Source: Nymphaea colorata (taxonomy: Eukaryota; Streptophyta; Magnoliopsida; Nymphaeales; Nymphaeaceae). From it: 60,000 nucleotides of DNA. A program made the translations under genes and the position numbers. The stretch spans positions 14,646,571 through 14,706,570 of the forward strand of contig NC_045138.2 of NCBI RefSeq assembly GCF_008831285.2, written 5' to 3'. The notes below the pieces were generated by a model. The model saw nothing but the letters and a program-made list of their open reading frames with translations. It did no database searches and was not told where the DNA came from. Every line of letters begins with the position of its first letter. Within the stretch, counting starts at the first letter, position 1. Below, in pieces: positions 1 through 11,851 of this stretch.

Positions 1-568
1 CTTTTCAAGATATTCAATAAACTTGTCTCAATCTTTGGGTCACATTCATGGAACATTATATACTATGGATTATGATGCTAGTACTAATGATGTGAAACGC
101 GATCATATCATGGCCATTAATTGAATGATAACCATAACATGGTCAATTTTGGTGTATCCTCTTGTGATTTTATATAATATAGTACCTTTGTTTTTCTCTA
201 TTCTTCTTTCGAGTGAGCGGAAGGAAATCTCATTGCCCCAGTGAAGACTGAAAAGTGCCTTCCATTTTCCCTACTGCTCTTATGTGTGGCACAAGCCATT
301 CCTTTGTTTGAATAACAAAGAAAGAGGTTTGAGCGGTGAATGATGTGAGTTCAAAGCGCACTATTGATCAGATGCACTTATATATGCTTTTCTATTTTCA
401 TTGTTGTTTTAATTTTCTTATCGGTTGTCTTCATCTTTAAGTCTTCGTTTTGTTGTATTAGTTTTCTTATCTGGTTGTGGTTGCCTCCTCAAAGCTGTTA
501 GGGATGTCAATAATCACATTTGAATTGGAGGTACTCTTCATTGTATCTGTTTTTTTTTTTTTTTCTTG

Positions 569-842
569 GAAATCCAAATGCTCGGATTCAAATTCACATT
601 CAAATAAGAACAACTAGAACATATCCAATTATGAATCAGAATCCAAGTTTTAATTTCACTTTCAAAGCAGATTTTGGTAATCAACTTTCAAAATGTACAG
701 ACATCGAAATCCAAATGTTCGGATTCAAATTCACATTCAAATAAGAACAAGTGTAACATATCCAATTATGAATCTGAATCCAAGTTTTAATTTCACTTCC
801 AAAGCCGATTTTGAGAATCAACTTTCAAAATGTACAGACATC
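569..842. repeat. Tandem duplication, two copies of about 137 bp
   Basis: Two adjacent copies (569-705 and 706-842) start with gaaatccaaatg and end with gtacagacat. They differ at roughly ten positions by eye, so the duplication is moderately old. The period is not a multiple of three and no protein family is recognised, so this is probably a non-coding duplication. Confidence 0.85.
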
Positions 843-1075
843 AGATATAAGTTATTTAAAACTAAATCTGATCTGGAACAATAGTTGGTATCTTCTTTCT
901 CTCTCTCTCTCTCTGCCCCAACACCACAACCAACGTTAACCCCATCCTATATATATATATAAAGTATTGGCACTAAAATATCAAACTTTGGGTGCAATAA
1001 TTTCAGCCAATTTCACAAATGAAGGGGAAAGACATTCCAAAAGCTATTTTTCTTCTTTCAATTTTATCCTTTAGG

Positions 1076-1320
1076 CCTCCAGGGCATAGCGTAGCTGGTT
1101 GGGTTAGGGGTCTGTATAAAGACATGTCTCTAGTTTGATTTTCCTATATCTTAAGGTGGTAGGGTGTGACATCCAACTTGAATGGTGCACCGTTGCTATC
1201 GTTGACACCGACTCAACTCAAGACCCCGAAAGCAGGGGAATGAAAGAGACTTTCGGGCCTCGTTTCGGGCAGTGGGATGAACCTCTCGCTCACACAAATA
1301 GTAAAACCCCTTAGATCTTG
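1076..1320 (+). mobile_element. Putative tRNA-derived SINE remnant
   Basis: Positions 1087-1098 read TAGCGTAGCTGG, a perfect fit to the RNA polymerase III A box TRGCNNAGYNGG. About 45 bp downstream, 1132-1144 (AGTTTGATTTTCC) is a decayed match to the B box GGTTCGANTCC. This spacing and the GC-richer body that follows, set in AT-rich surroundings, suit the head of a plant SINE. Both ends are guesses and no clear target-site duplication was identified. Confidence 0.45.
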
Positions 1321-3371
1321 TTTGAATATGTAGAATGTGGCTTTTTGCGTTGCTCGGAAACACCTAGGAGCATCAGAACTGAACATTTAAGGGGTCGAAA
1401 TGAAAAATGTGCTCAGGCTAACTACTATTAGCACAAGCCAACAAGAGTCTTGTAAACTGGTAATTAAGGAATTCGCGAAGCTGAAGGAGGCAAAGATTGT
1501 GACCCGAGAAGTGCATGGCTTGGTGTGATTTTCATGCGGATCTGCCTAATCACAACTTGCTGATAAAAGATTATAAAATTAAGAAAGTTATTGTTGTATT
1601 GAATTGATGGACAACGACATAAGTTGATTGATTTAATCAGGCAAATTCTCCTTGTGACATCTTATTTAAACACTACTTAGAATTCATACGCATTCTCTTC
1701 GGCCCTACTCTACTTTGGCTTTAGCTAAAAGCAGCCATTTCCATTCTTTACTTACTCTCAATTTGTCTTAGTTCGTCTTCTTTCCCAACTGTGATTTCTA
1801 GTGATCTGACTCCTGACATAGAGATTTTCCTTTGTATGAAAAGTAAGTTGTACATTTTTTTTTTTTTTGGAAGAACCCACTTTTGAGGTGGAAGACTTGA
1901 TCTAACACAAACCCACAAAAAATTTTTGTTTTCATATTTGATACTCTAAACAAATTTTATTCGTTTCACATGCCGTTTACACTAGGGGAGGAGGCAGGGG
2001 CAGCAAGGGCCGTGGACCTTTTTAATTTTTAGAAATTTAATTTTACATCTAAATTGTAGAACTTTTAGTTTAACCTATATAAATTTTTTTTTAAATTATA
2101 TTTCAACCCCTATCAAAATTTGAAAGTGTAATTCGACCCCTGGAACAATAATTTCAAAGTAAAGTCGTGTAATCAACATGACCAGCCAATTTCCAAGTTG
2201 CAATAATTTATCTCTTAAATAAATGGCAAGTTCTTTATGTTGCTGAGCAACAACTTGGATCATCAGAATTTTAGTAGTATATTTAAAGATTTGCTTCTAA
2301 CGAAGTGCTCAAGGGTTTTTTCTTTTTCACTTTCTTCACTTTTTAGGTACCACGTCGCACTCTACTCAAATCAGACATAACTTATTCTTTCAAAATCCAT
2401 TTAGTTTTTTATGACCTCATTCTTTTATTGATTAGAGAAGAAGGAATACAAAAAAACAAAAACAACAAAATTCCAACAAAATGAGGCTTGTAAAACCTAA
2501 ATCACAGAGATGGGTATGTTTTTGGGTATGCCGGTATGGGCACGGTAATTTTAAAAAATCTTGTTAAGTGGATATTAAAAAAAATGTATATTCATATGTA
2601 TATATATAGGAAATTGAATGGTAACTTTAGTTCTTTTAGAGTCATACAATCATTTAATTTGCACTGTCTGATTCAAAATGATAGACAGTTAGAAGAAAAA
2701 TAAAAAAAAGAAGAAGATGACGAACATTTTCATTATTTAATACTAGTTTTGATCTTTTTCTATTTATTTTTCTCTCAACCATTCATCTAATTTTAAATGA
2801 ACGGTCATGATTAGATGTCTCATATAACCAAAGTCATTGTTTACATATATATATATATATTAGATGTTTAATAATTTCTTTACTAACAAATGACACACAT
2901 ATATATATATATATATATATTTAATCTCAAAATGACCCACCAACAACCCTTGGTTGCATTCATCTGATGCCTTGAGGTTCTTATTCTTTAAGAAGATATG
3001 ATTTAAATTTCTCCAACTTTTTACAAATGACAACTCATGGAAGCCATTTTTTCTTAAGCATCAAGAATAGTTCCAGTGGTGCAAATTAGAATATCCAAGA
3101 TTAAGTATTTTCTTTGGTGACCATGGCACTCACGTTCCACGTGCCCAGCAATCAACGCCTTTTGTTTTTTTTTTTTTTAAAAAAAAGATCTGCAAGAAAC
3201 CTAGACGGTAGCACGAATAATTTTAGAACTGAAGAATGAGGACGTCAGGAAAGATTTTTATATGGTTGAACGTCACAAGACATAAACCTAATCAGGCGAT
3301 CCGTGATGTTACTCAACTATTCATAATTAATTGCAAACGACGTTGTCAAATATATATATGATGCAACCGAG

Positions 3372-3402
<31 letters not shown>

Positions 3403-3507
3403 GAGAAAAGCATGCCCTGGCAACGTTGGTAGTATATTGACTACGAGAGTAAAACTTTTTACCAAACAACTAAAAGAAAAAGTTTAAGTATGTTTGTATA
3501 TACATTC

Positions 3508-3539
<32 letters not shown>

Positions 3540-3856
3540 AATGTATTATGGTGTGTATTTTTGTTACATTTTGAAAAACTTAAATGTGTGTGTGTATATA
3601 TATGTAGTTAGTCCTACATTCTACAACTCTATACTAATTCATAATATGAATAGACTGACAGCAAATAGAATGTGTTATAAAAATATGTAAGGTAAAGAAC
3701 ATATAAAATGAATACCACCGATCCTAGATAGTTTTCATATGGTTAAAATCTAAAAATTCTATTACTAAAAAACCATAAATCATTACTAAAGGTATAACCC
3801 TTATTGTTTTACTTATCTCAATCGAATGTGTTGCCGTTTGAACTGCATTTGATTTA

Positions 3857-3858
<2 letters not shown>

Positions 3859-3943
<85 letters not shown>
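3859..3943. repeat. Compound microsatellite (AT)n then (AG)n
   Basis: About 33 AT dinucleotides (3859-3924) run directly into about nine AG dinucleotides. It lies in intergenic DNA with no gene nearby. Confidence 0.95.
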
Positions 3944-6729
3944 TTGTATACCTGAACGTTGGGGAAGAAGGCAACTCACGTTCCCCCCTGAAAATGAGGA
4001 TGGAAGTGTTGGTAAGGGAAGCACGTAAACCTAAGTATTTGAAAGTAATGACTTTTAGGTATGTGTATTTTTTATGTCACATATATATTCTCTGGTCATC
4101 AACTTTATGGGCGGTCCTGGTTGAATAATTGCTGATATTTTGCATGCAATGCAAGTGGGCCTTATTTTATGCAAGTACCTCCAACCCAATGGCAAAAAAA
4201 TCATTGACTGTTGTTACACAGCAACCAAACTTCTCGGAACCTCTCCCATCTCTCATCATACCTGAGTGACAACTATATCCCCACAAACTTCGCGCATTTT
4301 TGTCTTCTTGGTTAGCAGCCAGCAAAACCATGGCTCATAGTGAGTGAGCTCATCCCACCCTTTATGATTAATTTTTTTTAATAACAGCTACACTTTTCAC
4401 AAAAACTGTCAATGGAAAGGCTCGAAGCGGAATTTCCTTAGAAACCAAGTACTTAAGGTATTAGAATAAGTAAAATCAAATATTCTTTTGGAATGATCAC
4501 GATAGATACAAAAAGAAGAGGAGAATAAAGAACACCAATTTTGGGGCGAAGAAGAAGAACCTAGTCGGCACTAGTTTAACCTGTCCTATCTATCTACGCT
4601 CGCCTTCTGAAAAAGGTAAAATTCCAAGGCAGAAGATAACTTTTTCTGGGAAAAAGTATCCAAAGGATTTGAATCTATACCAAATAATCCCCTAGATAGA
4701 GCCCTCCCCACTTAGCGCCAACTCCCTAGCTGCTAGGTCCCATGCATGTATGTGCATGAAAATTTTTCCATATATTTCCTTTGATGCCAACAAATATGAA
4801 AAGGCCTTTGTTTCTAGATTCCATAGCTTGGCACCACCTGCCTGTTTCACTGATCCCATCGATCACTGTGTTGCATGAATCCCATTCATGTACTTCGGTC
4901 CAAGAAGAACATTATTCCACCATAGTGAGGTTTGGCCTTTTCTGCCTACCTCATTGCTGCACATCTTCTTGTCCCCTGCTTTACTTTGTAGAATACTCAA
5001 ATATTCCTACAATGTGGGATACTCTTTATAACAAAAGAAAATCAAACTTTAAGAAAGTTCAAAATTTTAAAAAATTTCATATTTAAACTACATTCATTGA
5101 GATAAATTTGAAATCAAACTTAAGGAAGTTCAAAACTTATTTTTGTATTGAATTTTTTCTCATTTGCATGTTGATGTTCCTTAAAGATTTAAAATTTATG
5201 AAGTTTCCCGCAAAAAAAAAAAAAAAAAAAAAAAAAACTATTGTTTTGAAAAAAAAATCCCCATTTAAGATCAAACACTTGGCTTTGCTGGTTTTCTCCT
5301 GCTTTCTTTGACCCCATGAGGAACTTTACTCGACATGCTGACTGCAACTCGAGCAAAAAGAGGGGACATGCTTATCACAAATCAAAGTTTTTGTACTTAA
5401 TAGTCAAGATCAAGATTTGGGGTTTATCAATATATGGTAGGCCGTAATGCACCATGGCAAATAATCATCGGCCATGACATCAAACTGCTGACTGGCGTTG
5501 CCTCGACCAATGTTGTCAAAATTGGTTTCCAAGTCGATTTGAATCTATCGACAAGAGAATTTCAAAAGTATCAGCTGAGTTGAATCGGAATTGAAATCAT
5601 CTGTTCAAACGGGCAAGTTTGAATCCAATGAATTTGAAGCCATTCAAGGACAAGCGTGGTTGCTTGAACATTTGCTTTAGATTGAAAGAGATGTTTTAGA
5701 GTTTTAGTTAAACTCCTCTGGGGAAAGTCTGGTCGTTACTTTAATTCTCATAGACATTATTTCTCTGGACTGCAAATGGTAGACATTCTAAATGACAGGT
5801 GTATTTCGCTCCACTCGAACCCCGAAGCACTCCTGAAGATCATGGGCAAAGAAAAATAAATTTGGGTTTCGGCCTCTTTCCTTCCTCCGGAGCTGAGAGA
5901 AAATCCAAAGAATTCATGTGTTGCAGGTATTGAACTTTGAAAACAGTTTCTAAATTTTATAAGAGTATGTGTACAAGTTATTCAAGCAATCAAACTTGTC
6001 TTGTCCACGCTAAAACTAATCTAAGTAATAGTTACGATTGCTATTATCATAATTAATGACGTGTATGATTGGAAGAATCATATAAGTATAACAACTCCCA
6101 AAAAAAAGAGAGAGGAAAATGTAGTAAAGTTCTTATTTATTGTAGAAGCAATGCCGAGGGCAGAGACATAATTCTTTATTTGTCCACTTGTAAGCCCAAT
6201 AATCATGGTTTAAGAGCCATAATTTTTTTTAAAAGTGGTGCGCTTAAAAAATTAGAAATTTGTTTATTTTTCATTTGTTGTAGCGTATGATCTACATCTA
6301 GTGCTTGTGGGGAATGACAAAAATGGTTGTTGAGAAAGTGTGGGAATCCATGCACCGGAGCAAACGTGCAAGCCTGTCTCGCAATTGCTTAGGTCTTGTA
6401 ATAAATAACTGCTATAATCAGGGGCCAAGAAATTAATAAGACACCTTGATATGACGCTTAATTGAAGCTAAAATTTTGCCAATATCTCTGGCTTTAAACT
6501 TCAGAAGGTTAAATTATTTTCGCCTTTTTCTCATCTCATGCCAAAATCTTCTTCTTTTTTTCTTTTCTGTTGTCTTTTTTTGACTATTATAAATAAACAT
6601 TTTTTCTAAAGAAGAGAAGAGTTGGAAGGGATTAAGCAGTTCTCTTTAAGGAAAGTTTCAAGAAGAAACATTGGGATACCAAAAATTGCATGCAACAAGG
6701 AAGAGGCTTCGGGACCAATGTTTCGAAAG

Positions 6730-6847
6730 TCGGCGATATTTTGTAGCTAGTGAGTGGGAACATGTCAAAATATCTAAAATATCGGCGATATTTTGTAGCT
6801 AGTGAGTGGGAACATGTCAAAATATCTAAAATATCGGCGATATTATG
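6730..6847. repeat. 52-bp tandem repeat, about 2.3 copies
   Basis: The unit begins tcggcgatattttgtagc. Full copies start at 6730 and 6782 and are near-identical; a third, truncated copy starts at 6834. The unit carries tatctaaaatatcggcgata, which is itself weakly palindromic. No gene overlaps it. Confidence 0.85.
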
Positions 6848-7120
6848 ACAAATTGACAAAGTTTTATAATAAAAGATTGAGCTGGATGACAAAGATGAGG
6901 ACAGGTCCGAACACTGTGGAATGACCGAAGCGTTCCTCTGCCGCCATTGACAACCAGGAGAAAACCCTAAGGAGGCTCAAAAAGAAAACCCATCACGTCT
7001 CTCTCTGGGATGTTCTTGCAGGGTGGGGGACTCTGGTTGGCTTGGGCTTAGCAATCAGCAATCCAACTGGTGAGGCCCACATGAAATCTATGCGATAGTT
7101 AAATTATTGGTAATTTATGC

Positions 7121-7128
7121 TATAAAAA
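7121..7128 (+). promoter_or_regulatory. Candidate TATA box of the trihelix gene
   Basis: TATAAAAA lies about 1.03 kb upstream of the start codon. If used, transcription would begin near 7150 and the leader would contain the (CT)n tract at 7371-7410 and a 5' UTR intron. It is supported only by motif and position. Confidence 0.4.
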
Positions 7129-7368
7129 ACCATTAACATATTATCAAGTGGGAGGGGATCATTCATTCCTTTGATGCGCGGCCCCCGCGTCTTCTTCCTC
7201 TTCTTCTTTTATCTCTGTTGTTGCTTATGTTAGGTGGGGGTGGTGGTGGTGGTGGGTTGAGCACAGATATTTTTGCAAATTGCTGGACTGTTTGTAGTTG
7301 ATTCTCCTTTCAAGGAAAGCAGAATCAGAAAGGTATTTTTTTTTCCTTTGGCTCGTTTGGTTGCTTGG

Positions 7369-7370
<2 letters not shown>

Positions 7371-7410
<40 letters not shown>
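7371..7410. repeat. (TC)20 microsatellite in the probable 5' leader
   Basis: This is an uninterrupted TC run just upstream of the trihelix gene, in a pyrimidine-rich stretch that ends in an 18-T run near 7500. CT-rich leaders are common in plant genes. Confidence 0.95.
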
Positions 7411-7413
<3 letters not shown>

Positions 7414-7696
7414 CACTCGCTCTCCATCCCTCCCCCCTGAAGATGGAGATTGGGTGAGGGAGATGGAGGGAGAGTGGTCTGTTTGCTTGAAGGTGGTTTT
7501 TTTTTTTTTTTTTTTTGGCGACTGCTGCTGAGTGATGCTATTATTTTGGGGTTCTTTTGTTTCTCATTGTTTGACTGGTGTGAGTGGCTTCTGTAGGTTC
7601 TTTTCTCTGGAAGAACACTGAAGATTAATCCAGTGTCTTTCCCTTTTCTGTGATTTTAGCGTTTTCTGAATATTGTTCTTCTGTTCATGGTGGCAG

Positions 7697-8089
7697 GTGA
7701 GTTTTGAACTTTTCTTGGATTATGCTTTTAAATTTTTAATGCACCATTTGCAGAAAACCCTGAATTTGGTTTTTATGAAATTCAAGCTTTTCTTTCCATT
7801 ATTTGAGATTTCCGATTTCTGATTAGATAATGCTAGTAAATCGAGTTATTTCTACCCTAACATTTTATGTTTTTTGTCGCCCTTCATGGTGGTAGTGTTG
7901 AGGGAAGATCTGATCCTATCTATATATGTTTCCAGATTTTGCTTTCTGGTGATAATAGGAAGGACACGGCGTCTAGTGTATTCGATCAACATAACCTTGG
8001 TTGAGGTGGCGAGGAGCTTTGTCCGCTCATCCAATCTCAATTTGTTTCTGGTTTCTAGATATCTGATTGATAGGTAGAACTTGGTGCAG
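7697..8089 (+). other. Probable 5' UTR intron of the trihelix gene
   Basis: GGCAG|GTGAGT at 7692-7702 is a near-consensus donor. The following DNA is T-rich, as plant introns are. Acceptors at 8058 (TTTCTAG) or 8089 (TTGGTGCAG) would splice to just before the start codon at 8151. The choice of acceptor is open, and no transcript evidence is available here. Confidence 0.5.
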
Positions 8090-8150
8090 ATGTGCTAGAG
8101 ATCTGCGAAGAAATCCAGTATTTGAGCTTTTTTTTCATTTGTTGGTATCC

Positions 8151-9434
8151 ATGGAAGGTCATCTATCAGCAACTAATCTGCTATCTGGCCCTCCTTGTGG
8201 AGTGTTAGACCTTCAGGGTTCTCTTCATTCCCACCATCAGCCACAAAATCCTCATCAAAACTCAGTCACCCATCCCCAACTTGAGGATATGTTCCCCATG
8301 CCTGTGGGTAGTGGGAATGAGTGTGGCCAGCAGCTTCCCATGGTTGATTACAAAACCAGCCACTGGGTTTCAATGGGCACCGATAGGGGGAAAACTTCTA
8401 CAAGCGATGAGGAAGAACCCAGCCTCACGGAAGAGGGAGTAGATGCTCATAATGAGAGTGGAAAGCAGAAGCCAAACTCTCAGTGGCATCGTGTGAAGTG
8501 GACGGATGCAATGGTGAAGCTTTTGATTTTAATTGTCTCCTATATTGGAGAGGATGCTGCTTCTGAGTGCGGTGGTGGTAAGCGCAAATATGCAATCTTA
8601 CAGAAGAAAGGCAAGTGGAAATCGGTCTCCAAAGTCATGGCTGAAAAGGGGTTTGATGTTTCTCCTCAGCAGTGCGAGGACAAGTTCAATGATCTGAATA
8701 AACGGTATAAGAGGCTGACGGATGTGCTTGGTAGGGGCACTTCTTGCAAGGTTGTCGAGAACCCCTCTTTGTTGGATTATATGGACCACCTGTCGGAGAA
8801 GAAGAAGGAAGATGTGAGGAAGATTTTGAGCTCAAAGCATCTGTTTTATGAAGAGATGTGTTCATATCATAATGGGAACAGATTGTTTCTGCCCAGCGAT
8901 CCTGCTTTGCAGAGAAGCGTGCAGTTAGCTCTTAGGAGTGGGGAAGATCGCGATAGGAGACGACCTCATTCACGAGATGATGTTGATGAAGATCAAAGAG
9001 AAGAACATGAGATTGATGACAGGGATGATGATGCCGAGGCCATCAATGGATTGCATGATGAAAGCGATGGGTTTCGAGGAGTTGATGTGCTCCCAAAAAA
9101 GGTGAAAACAGGACCGGATGTGGAAGATGCAAGCTTCTTCAGTTTTCCTGGTCCTCATGACTGTGGGATGCAGCAGCTTCAAGATAGGTCCAGAACAGCT
9201 TGGACGCAGAGGCAGTCGGTGACAAGCCGTGCCTTGCAGTTGGAAGAGCAAAAGCTTAGCCTTCAGGCTCAAGCTTTGGAGTTGGAAAAGCAGCGTTTCA
9301 AGTGGCAAAGATTCAGCATGAAGAAGGACAGGGAACTGGACAAACTCAGGATGGAAAATGAGAGGATGAAGCTTGAAAATGAGCATATGGCGCTGGAGTT
9401 GAAAAGGAGAGAGTTAGCCAATGAATATCAGTAG
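8151..9434 (+). CDS. Trihelix (Myb/SANT-like) DNA-binding transcription factor, ASR3/AT1G21200-like
   Basis: This is a nuclear DNA-binding protein of 427 aa with no intron in its CDS. The start at 8151 (ATGGAAGGTC) is the first ATG in the frame; the same frame is open upstream but has only non-ATG codons. Residues about 111-200 form the trihelix-type domain: QWHRVKWTDAMVKLLI opens helix 1, GKWKSVSKVMAEKGFDVS is the central helix, and QCEDKFNDLNKRYKRL is the third helix with its basic face. An extension rich in Leu and Lys follows (YMDHLSEKKKEDVRKIL). Residues about 268-300 are strongly acidic (DDVDEDQREEHEIDD). A heptad-like coiled coil (about 360-425, with EEQKLSLQAQALELEK) ends the protein and probably mediates dimerisation. 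This architecture of trihelix, acidic linker and C-terminal coiled coil is that of the AT1G21200/AT1G76870 group. The group is inferred from architecture; target genes cannot be inferred. Confidence 0.9.
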   Translation: MEGHLSATNLLSGPPCGVLDLQGSLHSHHQPQNPHQNSVTHPQLEDMFPMPVGSGNECGQQLPMVDYKTSHWVSMGTDRGKTSTSDEEEPSLTEEGVDAHNESGKQKPNSQWHRVKWTDAMVKLLILIVSYIGEDAASECGGGKRKYAILQKKGKWKSVSKVMAEKGFDVSPQQCEDKFNDLNKRYKRLTDVLGRGTSCKVVENPSLLDYMDHLSEKKKEDVRKILSSKHLFYEEMCSYHNGNRLFLPSDPALQRSVQLALRSGEDRDRRRPHSRDDVDEDQREEHEIDDRDDDAEAINGLHDESDGFRGVDVLPKKVKTGPDVEDASFFSFPGPHDCGMQQLQDRSRTAWTQRQSVTSRALQLEEQKLSLQAQALELEKQRFKWQRFSMKKDRELDKLRMENERMKLENEHMALELKRRELANEYQ

Positions 9435-11797
9435 GGTCATGTATTGTGGTATTTCTATCTTATTTTTTTCTTTTTGACATCTAGTTTGGAAGGCTGCCTA
9501 CCCTGAAGTTTATAGCCGCTTGAATTAGGTTGTGGGGTTATACATAGAGAGGAAGCTGCGGCTGGTTTCTGACTTAAAAAATAGATATGTGACGGAGATG
9601 GGAAGCCTGTTTCTAAGAAGTCTGACAATTGGCAGGAAGTCTGAAGCGGCTCGCCTAGCTTAACTTACTGGAATAAGTATAGATGCCTAAAATTTTTGTT
9701 CTCTTATGAACTTTCAGTCCGTGTGCCATCACTGTATCTGCTCAGAAGTTTGTTTCTCAAGGGTGTAAATATCGGGTACCTCACCTGGCCACCCCATGGT
9801 ATGCCAAGTCGTCGAGTTTTTTCATTTTCGTCCTTTTACTTTGTGAATGCCAAAGATTGTAAACGGTTCACTCTTTGAAGTTTGAACCATCTGCTGTTTG
9901 ATACAGTTTACGAGTTGCAGATTGAATGCTAATTGCTGACCCGCTGGGTCTCAGTAATTTCATGCTTTGTTTCTTGGGTTCCTTGCTGTGGGGCTTAATC
10001 ATTTCTTGTTCGTCCTTTGGAGAACTCTTCGCATCCTCTTTCATCCATTTGTTGTGCAAGCTTCTTCAATGACAAGGATGGAGACTGGGAAATTTGGTCA
10101 GAATGTGTCAAAAGATTCGGTGTCATTGCTCTTATCCCAGTCTCTGTATAACTCCAGCTTCGATAATTGTATTCTGATGCCTTCACAGAGTAGACATGTT
10201 TTCAAACGGCCGGTAACTTTGTCATGATAAAAATCCAAAAACAGCGATTTTGAACTGATTGGTACTGTGTAAACCTCCTTTTCTGTTTACATCCTAGTTC
10301 AATGTTGGCAACAGGGAAACGATGGAAATTGCGCATGAGATGAATCGGCATGAAGTTGGTGGAATATTTGCATTCGTCTTTCATGTCATGCGATGCTATC
10401 ATCTGTTGAATAGGCGTTCTGTCAAATCACTTTTATTTATGGCATAACTACTAACATGCTTTATGATTTTGGATTCTTTGACATAGAATAATCAGGAGCA
10501 TAACAATGACATATATCAGAAAGAATTCTGCTCCTGTTTGGACTGGCAGTTTTTTCTTGTGTACCCTTAAGGTAGTGGCTCCATGAAATTAGGTATTGGA
10601 CAACGATAGTCTCCTAATCTTTAGCTCGATCCCAATCTTAGAGCTTACCGGTGGGAATCTTTTTCTGGTTTACTGATATGATTAATGATAGCTGGAAGAC
10701 ATCTTGTATCCACGAGAACATAATCTCGTGCAGTTTTGTTGTCAATGGTGGTCTGCAAAGTGCTGCAGTAAAGTGTCTAGATTATATAATCCCTTCTGTA
10801 AGAAACTGTTCTTTGCATCTCTCTCTCACACACAGTTTTGCGTATGCATCCTCCCATCTCCTCATGGTGGATACCTTTTTCCTTATGCTATAGAACTTTT
10901 ATTTATAAATTTCATTTAACAGCTAGATCTGCAATAATTTTGGCCTGTCAACTGCTTGTACGTTGCAATACAATGCTCGACACTCCTTAACACACTCAAA
11001 TAACCATCCAAAAATAATGCAGGCCTCTCAGAATGCGTACATACTTTGTGCATTATATGTATATTAGTCAATCACGCAGCCTCCTACTTTTATCTTGCTT
11101 TCTCTTGGGCTTGTCCGCTCTGGAAAGGTACTCTACAAATTCAGTTGTATACATGGATGCAAACTGTTTAAAGAGCTTAAGGTTAAAGGAATAAAAAAAT
11201 TATGAAAATCCAATGGATGAGTCATATTTTCTGTACAATTGATGGTCTCAGTTTTCTAGGTAAATTAGATACATATTTTTATTAATTTTTTCCCCATTCA
11301 TACATTTTACATCCATTTAATCAGTTTGAGGTTATGTATTTTTAATCAGCTTGTACCGTAATGAATAAGCCCGTGCATAGCCATCTGGGGCTGCTCATTT
11401 ACGATCCCTAATCATACCCATTCCATGTCATTTGTGCGGAGAACAAAGGTGATATTTGATCGGTTATAGAAAATTTTGCGGGGTGAATATCTACGCTTTG
11501 ATATTTGTCTGCTTTATATCCTTGACCTCTTTGAAGAAAACATTTTGCTTCCGTTCCTACATAACCCAAACAATTTGATCGACACTCGCCATCCAATTTC
11601 ACTGTTCAATTTTTCACAAAATGAAAAAAAAATCAAAAGTTCTAACTCTAAAAGGACTTCATTCTTGTCTGGTCATATAAGATGGGTTAAAAATTGACCT
11701 TTTGATTCATAGCTAGAATGGTTCAAAATTCATTTGCTCAAGTAAACAAATGGGTTTTGATTTTTTTTAGTCTAGCTTTTACATTTGTTTAGAAGCT

Positions 11798-11851
<54 letters not shown>

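Larger units (their letters stand above)
1..7100. other. Gene-poor region upstream of the trihelix gene
   Basis: No coding region is recognised here. The open frames are short and have no family signature. The stretch holds a 137-bp tandem duplication (569-842), a SINE-like segment (about 1076-1320), long (TA)n tracts near 2855, 2900, 3510 and 3860-3925, a T run near 3374-3402 and a 52-bp tandem repeat (6730-6847). The rest is AT-rich single-copy-looking DNA. Confidence 0.6.

Noticed and set aside
8598-9386. Open frames on the - strand opposite the trihelix gene
   Set aside because: They are shadows of the strongly coding + strand frame and carry no family signature.
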